A DNA stretch of 64,000 bases, taken from contig NZ_PJIZ01000015.1 of assembly GCF_021596505.1 (NCBI RefSeq), positions 1-64,000 of the forward strand, given 5' to 3'. The notes beneath the pieces were generated by a model that ran no database searches, was not told where the DNA came from, and worked only from the letters and a program-made list of their open reading frames with translations. The position numbers were made by a program, and so were the translations under genes. Origin of the DNA: Nostoc sp. CMAA1605. Its GTDB lineage: Bacteria; Cyanobacteriota; Cyanobacteriia; Cyanobacteriales; Nostocaceae. This document shows, piece by piece, positions 52,634 through 60,589 of this stretch (position 1 is its first letter; every line of letters starts with the position of its first letter).

Positions 52634-53101
52634 ATGGCACTTATTCGTTGGGAACCTTTCAGAGATATTGAACGCTTAGAACCATTCCGTGAAATTGACA
52701 CCTTGCAACGGCAAATGAATCGTCTGTTTGAAAGATTAATGCCAACAGACGGTGCAGAAAGAATGGGGTTTGCATTCATACCTGCGGCTGAAATCGAAGA
52801 AAAAGAAGATGCAATTCACCTGAAATTAGAAGTACCTGGCTTAGAATCCAAAGATATTACTGTAGAAGCTACACCAGATGCGATTGTGATTAGCGGTGAA
52901 CGCAAATCCGAAACCACAACTGAAGAAGGCGGCGTTACCCGTTCTGAATTCCGTTACGGCAGATTCCAAAGAGAAATTCCTTTACCTTGTCAAATTCAAA
53001 ACGACAAAGTACAAGCCGAATACAAAAATGGCATCCTACGCTTAACGCTACCAAAAGCCGAATCAGAAAGACAAAAAGTGGTGAAAGTTAATGTGGGATG
53101 A
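52634..53101 (+). CDS. Small heat-shock protein, Hsp20/alpha-crystallin family
   Basis: 155 residues. N-terminal region MALIRWEPFRDIERLEPFRE, then the alpha-crystallin domain (~45-145): EDAIHLKLEVPGLESKDITV, RFQREIPLPCQIQNDKVQAE and YKNGILRLTLPKAE, which holds the conserved G-x-L. A short tail (QKVVKVNVG) carries a VKV in place of the usual IxI. It is a holdase chaperone forming oligomers in the cytoplasm or at membranes. GAGGTGAT, 7 bp before ATG, supports the start. Single gene, followed by a long STRR array. Confidence 0.93.
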   Translation: MALIRWEPFRDIERLEPFREIDTLQRQMNRLFERLMPTDGAERMGFAFIPAAEIEEKEDAIHLKLEVPGLESKDITVEATPDAIVISGERKSETTTEEGGVTRSEFRYGRFQREIPLPCQIQNDKVQAEYKNGILRLTLPKAESERQKVVKVNVG

Positions 53102-53262
53102 GAGTGAGTGTTGAGTGCTGAGTTGTGAGTGCTGAGTGCTGAGTGCTGAGTGCTGAGTTGTGAGTGCTGAGTTGTGAGTGCTGAGTGCTGAGTGCTGAGT
53201 GCTGAGTTGTGAGTGCTGAGTTGTGAGTGCTGAGTTGTGAGTGCTGAGTTGTGAGTGCTGAG
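53102..53262. repeat. STRR array (GTGCTGA / GTTGTGA)
   Basis: About twenty tandem GTGCTGA and GTTGTGA heptamers begin directly after the hsp20 stop codon. It is the longest such array in the window. Confidence 0.92.
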
Positions 53263-53947
53263 TAAAAATGTTTTACTCGGCACTTTAATATATAGGAATC
53301 CAATTTGATTACTGAAGTTATTTGTGTAGTTACACCCTTTCTTGATGGAGATGAAATTTATCGGTTGTTGTAGAGACGTTGTATACAACGTCTCTACTCA
53401 GAGAATTGGTATTAGGAAATGTCTCAAGCAGGAACAGGAAACAGTATTTTGTGGTAATTTTTGTTCAAAAATTAAATCTAAATCGCATAAATACTTATAT
53501 CTACTTTTTACAGGACAAAATTCACTAAAACTTTTCCCTCAAGAAACTTACTCCCAAAGTAGCAAGATAAGTTTGGTCGAATACTTTAGGTACTGCCCTT
53601 GTATCTTGCTATGAGCATAAAACTTGATAACTAAAAGTACAATGTTTACAATCGTGAAAGTTTGTCATAAATCTTTGTGAAGAAAGTTTTCAGCTACCTA
53701 GTCTCTAAATTTTTGGTGTTTAATACGCCAAAAATATGGCAGTCAATAGTACCTAAATGTCGATAATGAACTATATGCTAATAAAACAACTAATTGATTG
53801 CTCCTGGTTTTTACTATGGCTACTTTACATCTATCCTTCTGCACAAGATTGCTGATGAGAATCAAGTAGACGACGAAACACACACGGATCTCAATTTGTT
53901 TGCTTGAATAGCTATATTGATAGGATTGCAACTTCACTTTTTTGATT
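53263..53947. other. Gene-poor interval with repeat relics
   Basis: 685 bp. It contains the end of a 121-bp-family element (TATATAGGAATCC near 53289) and a perfect 28-bp palindrome (53370-53397). Open frames here (for example 53342-53614 and, on the minus strand, 53743-53988) lack recognisable domains, good starts or family likeness, so no gene is called. Confidence 0.5.
53370..53397. repeat. Perfect 28-bp palindrome
   Basis: It begins GTAGAGACGTTGTA and is its own reverse complement over 28 bp. A near-identical copy interrupts the LanB-like gene at 9556-9583. As RNA it would form a tight hairpin. Confidence 0.8.
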
Positions 53948-54193
53948 ATGCCCAGTAAGTTAATTGATGTTAGAGAATATACAGTCAAAGCTCATCAAAG
54001 ACTGATTCACACTCGCGTGTTTAATTTTGTCTGTAAAGAGTGCAACGAAGCTACAAAACGTGAGACTTTTGGCCCTCGTCCTTTATATTGTGAACGATGT
54101 CGTCCGCCACAACCACCGAAAAAATCTCAACAGCCATCTCGCAAGGCTAAACCTCGACCCATGTCTTATAAAAGTGATACTGATTTAGGTTGA
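53948..54193 (+). CDS. Small conserved cyanobacterial zinc-ribbon-like protein
   Basis: 81 residues from ATG 53948; TTG 53942 is a weaker start. Two CxxC pairs ([13 protein letters not shown] and [12 protein letters not shown]) form a likely zinc ribbon, followed by a basic, Pro/Lys/Arg-rich tail ([10 protein letters not shown]). The layout suggests nucleic-acid or ribosome binding, but this is inference. The gene ends 14 bp before the ATG of the winged-helix-like gene at 54208, so the two are probably one operon. Confidence 0.7.
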   Translation: MPSKLIDVREYTVKAHQRLIHTRVFNFVCKECNEATKRETFGPRPLYCERCRPPQPPKKSQQPSRKAKPRPMSYKSDTDLG

Positions 54194-54207
54194 TTGAGAA
54201 CTACACA

Positions 54208-55185
54208 ATGAATAATCAATTAAATTTAGAACCCCCCCCGCAGGACTTCATCTCACCATTATTAGAACTCAGGGACTACTACAGTCGTCTTGTAGAAGAG
54301 TATGAAACTCTGTACACACAGGCGCGATCGCAACTTGATCATGTACAAGCTTTGTTAGCAAATTGGTCTGTGGCTACAGAAACTAAAAGCCAGGTTGCTA
54401 CCCTCGAAGTTAGTCAAGATGTATCCAAAAATCATCAAGATGAGCCTTTGTTGTCTTCGTCTGATCAAGTTTCCCAGGTAGCTATTAATTCAGTAGAATC
54501 CAGCGCGGATAGTGAAGAAGACGAAGACGCAGCGACCTTTGGAGAAACGGAAACTGCATTTAGTCAACAGGTGACAGCAGAAAGCATTAAGGGAATTGAT
54601 TTCCCTATGCTACCTGAGTATAAAGCGATGAGTCGGATGGAAGCTATTCAAAAGTTACTACAGGAACACTTGGGTGCTGTCTGTCATATAGATTTCATCG
54701 TGCGATCGCTCTATGGTGAGTTAGATCCACATATTTTTAAAGTAGTTAAAGGTAGAGTCCAATCTTCCCTCACCCAAGGTAGAGAAAGAAAGGTATGGTT
54801 TGGGATACCTGACGAACCTGGTTGTTACACCATAGACTTAACTTTGGTTAATTCCAATCGCACTCATACTTACTCTCGCAATGGCAAAAGTAAGAGGAAG
54901 CCACCTTTAATAGTTCCGAAAGCCAGAGTTGTACCGATGCTCAAACCCTATGAAGGCCAATTTTTAATTGATGCTCTCACTGTTTTCTTTCGACACAATC
55001 CAGGAAAAGTATTTAGTGTGGCGGAAGTCGTCACAGGTTTATATGGAGACATCAATGATGAAGATTACCGTGAGGTTAAAGGCAAAGTTTTAAATGAACT
55101 ATCACGCGGTTATCGCATCGGCAGATTCGACAGAATGCCGGAAAAGGTTGGTTTCTACACTTTGGATGTAGATTTGGCGAATTAG
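54208..55185 (+). CDS. Protein with two copies of a winged-helix-like module
   Basis: 325 residues. An N-terminal coiled coil (~12-50, LELRDYYSRLVEEYETLYTQ) and an acidic, Ser-rich linker (~60-125) are followed by two similar ~70-residue modules: ~148-222 (AIQKLLQEHLGAVCHIDFIV, KVVKGRVQSSLTQG, PGCYTIDLTL) and ~258-325 (LIDALTVFFRHNPGKVFSVA, REVKGKVLNELSRG, VGFYTLDVDL). They resemble HARE-HTH/winged-helix folds, so a DNA- or chromatin-associated role is possible. ATG 54208 was preferred over TTG 54190, which overlaps the upstream stop. Cyanobacterial family without known function. Confidence 0.65.
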   Translation: MNNQLNLEPPPQDFISPLLELRDYYSRLVEEYETLYTQARSQLDHVQALLANWSVATETKSQVATLEVSQDVSKNHQDEPLLSSSDQVSQVAINSVESSADSEEDEDAATFGETETAFSQQVTAESIKGIDFPMLPEYKAMSRMEAIQKLLQEHLGAVCHIDFIVRSLYGELDPHIFKVVKGRVQSSLTQGRERKVWFGIPDEPGCYTIDLTLVNSNRTHTYSRNGKSKRKPPLIVPKARVVPMLKPYEGQFLIDALTVFFRHNPGKVFSVAEVVTGLYGDINDEDYREVKGKVLNELSRGYRIGRFDRMPEKVGFYTLDVDLAN

Positions 55186-55275
55186 GGGGAGAGAAGAGGC
55201 AGGGGGGCAGGGGGCAGGGGGAAATAAGGAAATTTTTCTCCCCCTTGCCCCCCGCACCCTGCTCCAATTCCTCTT

Positions 55276-56775
55276 CTATGCCCAATCTAAGGTGCGTTTG
55301 ACGGCTTTTCGCCAGGTGGTAAAGTTATGTGCGATGGGGTTGGGTTCAAATATGCGGTCAATTTGTCTTTGGTTGACTAATGCTGTGTAACTGTCCCAAA
55401 ATCCTACGGCTAGACCGGCGGCAAAGGCTGCACCTTGGACGGTAGTGTCGCGCATGGTGGGACGTTCTACCGGAATTCCTAATACATCGGCTTGGAATTG
55501 CATCAGGAAATTATTCTCGCAAGCACCACCATCGACTATTAAACGCTGCATGGGATGACTACATGAGGTGTTAATGGCTTGTACTACTTCTACCACTTGA
55601 TAGGCGATCGCTTCTAATACGGCTCTGACTAAATGCTGGGGTTGGACGCTGGCGGTAATGCCTAAGAATGCGCCTCTAGCGGTCATATCCCAGTAAGGCG
55701 CGCCTAATCCACTAAAAGCTGGGACAAAATAAACTCCGCCGTTGTCTGATACCTGCGTCGCCATTGTCTCTGTTTCCGCCGCCGTTTTAATTAACTTCAG
55801 ACTGTCTCGCAACCATTGGATACAAGCACCACTAGTAAACATACTGCCTTCCAAGGCATAACCAACATTTAAAGGCTGACTGGTATTGGTTTGCGTCCAG
55901 GCAATTGTAGAGATTAATTGATTTTGCGATCGCACAATCTCTTTTCCAGTATGAGCCACTAAAAAGCTACCAGTGCCGTAAGTACATTTCATCAAACCAG
56001 GGCGATCGCAGCCGTGACCAAATAAAGCGGCTTGCTGATCACCTAAAATAGCTGTGATGGGAATTGCTGCACCGAGTAAATCAGCATCGGTAACGCCAAA
56101 GTCGCCTAAGCTGGGTTGGATTTGCGGCAATATCTGCGTCGGAATTTGGAAAATATCTAATAATCTCTCATCCCACTCGCAGGTTTGGAGATTCATTAAC
56201 ATGGTGCGGCTAGCGTTGCTGTGGTCAGTGGCGTGGACTTGTCCACCTGTTAATTTCCACAATATCCAGGTATCAATTGTACCTGCTAAGACATGACTTA
56301 AATCAACGCTGTTCATCTGGTCTAATAGCCATCTGAGCTTAGTTGCCGAGAAATAAGCATCGATAACTAAACCAGTGCGATCGTATATTTCCTGGGCATA
56401 GCCTTGCTCTTGTAATTGATTACACAAAGGAGCAGTACGCCTATCTTGCCAAACAATGGCCTTGTGTAACGGTTTCCCTGTGGTTTTATCCCAGAGTAAA
56501 CAAGTTTCTCGTTGTACAGTCAAACCAATAGCAGCAATTTCTGATGGGGTAATTTGAGCGTGCGAGATAGCAGTTTTGATTACCCAGCAAGCATCATCCC
56601 AAATTTGTTGCGGGTCATGCTCCAACCAGCCCGGCTGGGGATAATATTGTGTGAGTTCTTTATATGCTTGTCCGACAATCTTACCGTCTGCGTTGAAGAT
56701 AAAAGCGCGGTTGCCTGTCGTACCTAAATCCAACGCTAAGATATACCGTGATGATGTGCTGCTCAATGTCTGCAT
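55276..56775 (-). CDS. glpK: Glycerol kinase
   Basis: 499 residues, the normal length. FGGY-family ATPase marks: LALDLGTTGNRAFIFNADG (the usual DQGTTSSR is altered), TVQRETCLLWDKTTGKPLHK, AIVWQDRRTAPLC, CTYGTGSFLVAHTG and VDGGACENNFLMQFQADVLG. It phosphorylates glycerol with ATP to glycerol-3-phosphate. The substrate-contacting R-E and D residues look present, so it should be active despite the changed N-terminal loop. Single gene; ATG 56775 with GAAGAGAG upstream. Confidence 0.92.
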   Translation of the reverse strand: MQTLSSTSSRYILALDLGTTGNRAFIFNADGKIVGQAYKELTQYYPQPGWLEHDPQQIWDDACWVIKTAISHAQITPSEIAAIGLTVQRETCLLWDKTTGKPLHKAIVWQDRRTAPLCNQLQEQGYAQEIYDRTGLVIDAYFSATKLRWLLDQMNSVDLSHVLAGTIDTWILWKLTGGQVHATDHSNASRTMLMNLQTCEWDERLLDIFQIPTQILPQIQPSLGDFGVTDADLLGAAIPITAILGDQQAALFGHGCDRPGLMKCTYGTGSFLVAHTGKEIVRSQNQLISTIAWTQTNTSQPLNVGYALEGSMFTSGACIQWLRDSLKLIKTAAETETMATQVSDNGGVYFVPAFSGLGAPYWDMTARGAFLGITASVQPQHLVRAVLEAIAYQVVEVVQAINTSCSHPMQRLIVDGGACENNFLMQFQADVLGIPVERPTMRDTTVQGAAFAAGLAVGFWDSYTALVNQRQIDRIFEPNPIAHNFTTWRKAVKRTLDWA

Positions 56776-57147
56776 TCTCTCTTCAGGGAATTCAAAATTT
56801 GGCGTTGCTGATTGAGAATATGAATTATCTCACGCAAAGGCGCAAAGACGCAAAGGTGCAAAGAAAAACAAGGGTAATTTTTGCATTTCATACTTTGATT
56901 CAGCAACGCCAAAAATTTTGAGAATTAATATAAATAGTTAGTGTGTGGGTGCAAGCCATCACACGTCACAGGCATCGTTGTTCAACTCACTATTTAAGCT
57001 AATGACTGTTGGTTTAGGCGATGTAAGTCGGTACGAGACTGAAATTGATAGACAAAACTTGGAAATTAAAGCCCTCTAAGCATTTGGGTGATTGCATTCT
57101 CCTACTCTGACAAAAGAGGGATAGTATGGTTTTTAACTAAAAACATC
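56776..57147. other. Intergenic region holding a MITE copy
   Basis: 372 bp between glpK and the VWA gene. Apart from the 104-bp element at 56804-56907 it has no gene. The rest is non-repetitive within the window and no promoter or terminator could be assigned with confidence. Confidence 0.5.
56804..56907. repeat. 104-bp MITE-like element, copy B
   Basis: It begins GTTGCTGATTGAGAATA and ends TACTTTGATTCAGCAAC, the inverse of copy A at 47-150, with the same length. The internal GGCGCAAAGACGCAAAGG run matches the reverse of copy A's centre. It lies just upstream of glpK. Confidence 0.75.
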
Positions 57148-58995
57148 TCAATTAGTCGTATTCGGCTGTACGAAACGTTTAATTTCGCCACAGGCAATAT
57201 AAGACTTGCCATCAGGAGCAGTTTTCACCTCATCGACAACGTACAGCATTCCCTCCTCACGCACTGAGCGAGGGAAACGCATATTCCAATCGGGTTCATA
57301 CCCATCAGAAACCACTCTAGCCCGTAACTTGCTGCCATCTTTGACACACTGCACCAAAATGCCATCATTAACAGCGTCAGTGGTAGGCAAATCTGCCGCA
57401 CTGGCGGGGCCTTTAGAGGCTTTACCTGTACTCACAGACCTTGATTGTCCGGGTGCAACGAAAATATCAGCTTCACCGGGTTTAGTTAAACGGTTAATTT
57501 GACCAGTTACACGATAAAAACTACCATCAGTTGACAGTTCCACCCCTTCCACAACGTAGCGCGCTCCCTCTGCACGAATGGCGCGGGGAAATTGGACATT
57601 TTTGCTAGCATCATAACCAGCAGACAGGACTTTGACCCGCAGCTTACCACCTTCCCGCACACACTGTAATTCCACACCTGAACCCACATCATTGACAGTG
57701 GGCATAGCGTATATTTCATCACCCGCAGTCACGCCACGACCCACCAAATCGGTACGGGTGCGGTTCATCGCCTGATAGGTTTGATCTAATAGTTCTTTTC
57801 GTCCTGCGTTACCTAAAGTTCTTTGGGCAATGCGGCTAGCAAAATACTCTAGTTGGTCGATCTCCTCAGCAATTTCAAAGTTTTCATTCAAGCCTTTGTT
57901 TCGCAATTCCTCAATTAGAGAACGTAAGATTTTCTCTGCTTCTTGATGCTTACCATGTTCTGCTAAATCAAGGGCAGTTTCTTTCGCCTTGGCAATAGTC
58001 AAACGGCTCAAGTCAAGGAGAATATCACTAGAAGCCGCAAAAGCAGATTCCTCAACTGTACCGACTTTAGCGATGACATCGGTTATACCTGACGCACTTT
58101 GAATGACATTATTCTGCACCACATCGGCACTGTAATGCAGTTTCATCAAAGGTAATTCACCAATTTGAGCCGCCGAGACTTCTAAACTTAACCCTAAAAG
58201 TTTATCTTCACCCTCGTAGAGTTCCCCTAGAGTAATTACCGATTGACCTTTCTGATTTTGGCTGACTTTAGCCAGGCTTAAAATATCAACCAGCTTCACA
58301 CCATTAGCTAGTTCTAAGGTAACTTTGAGATTCTGCCCGACTACGGCTCTAAGACTATCTAATTCAATGCTAAATACTTCTGAGGCTTCATCAACACTTT
58401 GAATAAAATAGAAGTTACCACTAGCAGCCCTTGCCATTCCAATCAGCAAATCTTCATTAAAACCCTGGGCAAATCCTAACGTAGTTGTGATTACACCTTC
58501 CTCAGCTTTTTGACCGGCTGTCGCTGTGAGGATTTTGGGGTCTTGAATCCCCATATTAGCGTGACCATCGGTAAGCAGCAGTACACGGTTGATTTTTTGT
58601 GGGTCAAGTTTCTGCTTCACATATTCACAACCCTTAAGCCATCCCCCAGATAGATTAGTAATACCACCTGCATGAACCCGACGCAGAGCATTTTTCAACG
58701 CAGATTTATTAGTGACTGGTTGGGGTGGAACTACTGTATCTACAGCATCATCGTATACAACTACTGAGAGGATATCATTAGCCTCTAGTTGGTCTACCAC
58801 AGATTCAGCCGCCCTGAGTGCGTGAAATAAAGGCGCGCCTGCCATAGAGCCAGAACGGTCAATTACCAGGGACAAGTTAAGATCCCGTCGGGGAGACTCT
58901 GGTATATCAGCCCGAAACCGCAGCAATGCGTTTGTTTTTAATGCAGATCCGACAGTTAAGATAGCTGGGTCAAATGCGTAACTTGTTTTAATCAT
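57148..58995 (-). CDS. VWA-domain protein with duplicated C-terminal module
   Basis: 615 residues from ATG 58995, with AAGGTGG upstream; GTG 59004 is less likely. A VWA domain (~40-215) has VIDRSGSMAG, GGITNLSGGW and LTDGHANMG, so its metal site is complete. A middle region (~220-440) includes a helical segment (AIAKAKETALDLAEHGKHQE-like). Then two copies of a ~65-residue module occur (~455-525 and ~545-610): VELQCVREGGKLRVKVLSAG, PRAIRAEGARYVV against LVQCVKDGSKLRARVVSDG, PRSVREEGMLYVV. No signal peptide. The family is known in bacteria and eukaryotes near ubiquitin-like or surface systems, but none is seen here. Function unknown. Confidence 0.8.
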   Translation of the reverse strand: MIKTSYAFDPAILTVGSALKTNALLRFRADIPESPRRDLNLSLVIDRSGSMAGAPLFHALRAAESVVDQLEANDILSVVVYDDAVDTVVPPQPVTNKSALKNALRRVHAGGITNLSGGWLKGCEYVKQKLDPQKINRVLLLTDGHANMGIQDPKILTATAGQKAEEGVITTTLGFAQGFNEDLLIGMARAASGNFYFIQSVDEASEVFSIELDSLRAVVGQNLKVTLELANGVKLVDILSLAKVSQNQKGQSVITLGELYEGEDKLLGLSLEVSAAQIGELPLMKLHYSADVVQNNVIQSASGITDVIAKVGTVEESAFAASSDILLDLSRLTIAKAKETALDLAEHGKHQEAEKILRSLIEELRNKGLNENFEIAEEIDQLEYFASRIAQRTLGNAGRKELLDQTYQAMNRTRTDLVGRGVTAGDEIYAMPTVNDVGSGVELQCVREGGKLRVKVLSAGYDASKNVQFPRAIRAEGARYVVEGVELSTDGSFYRVTGQINRLTKPGEADIFVAPGQSRSVSTGKASKGPASAADLPTTDAVNDGILVQCVKDGSKLRARVVSDGYEPDWNMRFPRSVREEGMLYVVDEVKTAPDGKSYIACGEIKRFVQPNTTN

Positions 58996-59084
58996 ATTTT
59001 CCACCTTGAAATGATTGTTAAACAGTAGTTAGCTTGATCATATGCTCTGTTTTTCAGTGTACCCAGTAAAAAAAAGTGTTTTTA

Positions 59085-59255
59085 GGGTATGGGGCATTGG
59101 GCATGGGGCATTGGGCATTAGGCATAAAGTAAAATCTCCCTTGTCTCCCTTGTCTCCCTTGTCTCCCTTGTCTCCCTTGTCTCCCAATCCCCAGTCCCCA
59201 ATCCCCAATCCCCAATCCCCAATCCCCAATCCCCAGTCCCCAATCCCCAATTCCT
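59085..59255. repeat. STRR repeats (CTCCCTTGT, CCCCAAT)
   Basis: GGGGCATTGGGC units, then about six TCTCCCTTG 9-mers (59138-59185), then CCCCAAT/CCCCAGT heptamers to 59250. They fill most of the divergent gap between the VWA gene and the channel gene. Confidence 0.9.
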
Positions 59256-59313
59256 CTATTGCTCATAGGTAAGCATTGCACTATAAAGGAGTATTGGATT
59301 TTACTGCAAGAAA

Positions 59314-60549
59314 ATGCCTATGCTCATTGCGATCGCCAGAATATTTCGCCTATTTATCAATAGTTTTAGGCGATTGGTCACTCCTACTACTCAAAAAGGT
59401 AGGCGTTCATTAATACCACCTATTAGTCTAGGGTTGGGAAGTTTCATACTAGTTTTGTTTTTGGTAATACACCCAGGTTTGACTCAGACACCAACACCTA
59501 CACCTACAGTCACGCCAACACCTACAGCTGCCAATACAGATAAAATGTTGGTGGCTACACGAGTTATCCCACCTTTTGTGATTGCAGATAAGGATAAAAG
59601 TAAACTATCAGGATTTAGTATTGACCTTTGGCAAAGTATTGCTAAGGAAATAGGTCTAAATTATCAGTTTGTGGAATATCCCAATGTGGCAAATTTACTG
59701 TCTGCGGTGAAAGATGGTAAAGCCAATGTCGGAATTGCAGCTATCTCCATTACCGCCGAACGCCAACAGCAATTTGATTTTTCTTTACCCATGTTTGCTG
59801 GGGGTTTACAAATCATGGTGAGAAATTCTGAGACTGGCGGTGGTGGTGGTGTTCCCAATATTTTCCAACTGTTTTTCTCTGCTTCTTTGTTGCAGGTTAT
59901 TGGTTTGGCGTTGGTGTTAATTGTTTTTGCAGCTCATGTAATTTGGTTATCGGAACGGAATCATGAAGAAGGGATGATATCTAAATCATACATTCCTGGG
60001 ATTTTCAAAGCTTCTTGGTGGGCGGCTGCAACTTTAGCGACTCAAGCCGATGAAATGCCCAAAGGTGCTATTGGTAGGTTTATCGCCATTATCTGGATGT
60101 TTATCGGTGTTTTATTTGTCGCTTACTTTACAGCCAGTGCTACTACTTCCTTAACTGTGCAGCAGCTACAGGGAGAGATTAGTAGTGTAAGTGATTTACC
60201 TGGTCATATCGTCGCTACTACTGCCGGTAGTACGGCTGCAACTTACCTCAAAGAACACAGAATTCCTGTGCAGGAAGTTGCCAAAATTGAGCAGGCTTAC
60301 GATGCTTTACTGAGTAAAAAAGCAGATGCTGTGGTGTTTGACTCGCCAGTGCTGCTGTTTTATGCAGCCAATGAAGGTAAAGGGAAGGTTGAGGTTGTGG
60401 GTAGTATCTTCCGTGAGGAAAATTACGGCATTGTTTTGCCTAATGATAGTCCCTACCGTAAACAAATCAATAGAGTTTTACTGAGTTTAAAGGAAAATGG
60501 CACTTATCAAGCACTCTATGATAAGTGGTTTGAGGTTGATAAATCTTGA
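59314..60549 (+). CDS. GluR0-like ligand-gated channel (ionotropic glutamate receptor family)
   Basis: 411 residues. N-terminal membrane segment (~38-58) and a Thr/Pro linker, then a periplasmic-binding-type ligand domain S1 (~70-175; LSGFSIDLWQSIAKEIGLNY, VGIAAISITAERQQQFDFS). M1 lies at ~190-215, a pore loop at ~240-255 (WWAAATLATQADEMP), M3 at ~265-290 (WMFIGVLFVAYFTASATTSL), then ligand lobe S2 (~300-405). This is the layout of prokaryotic glutamate receptors. The pore reads TLATQADEMP where K-selective members have TxTTVGYGD, so ion selectivity is unclear. Plasma membrane, ligand probably an amino acid. Single gene, ATG 59314. Confidence 0.8.
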   Translation: MPMLIAIARIFRLFINSFRRLVTPTTQKGRRSLIPPISLGLGSFILVLFLVIHPGLTQTPTPTPTVTPTPTAANTDKMLVATRVIPPFVIADKDKSKLSGFSIDLWQSIAKEIGLNYQFVEYPNVANLLSAVKDGKANVGIAAISITAERQQQFDFSLPMFAGGLQIMVRNSETGGGGGVPNIFQLFFSASLLQVIGLALVLIVFAAHVIWLSERNHEEGMISKSYIPGIFKASWWAAATLATQADEMPKGAIGRFIAIIWMFIGVLFVAYFTASATTSLTVQQLQGEISSVSDLPGHIVATTAGSTAATYLKEHRIPVQEVAKIEQAYDALLSKKADAVVFDSPVLLFYAANEGKGKVEVVGSIFREENYGIVLPNDSPYRKQINRVLLSLKENGTYQALYDKWFEVDKS

Positions 60550-60589
60550 TGGTGAGCCAACATTAGCTTTAGCGGCTAATGTTGCTCGT

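Noticed and set aside
53342..53614. 90-codon plus-strand frame after hsp20
   Set aside because: It starts inside the palindrome region, has no family likeness and contains no domain signal.
53743..53988. 81-codon minus-strand frame opposite the zinc-ribbon gene promoter
   Set aside because: No recognisable motif or ribosome site, and it overlaps the start of a conserved gene.
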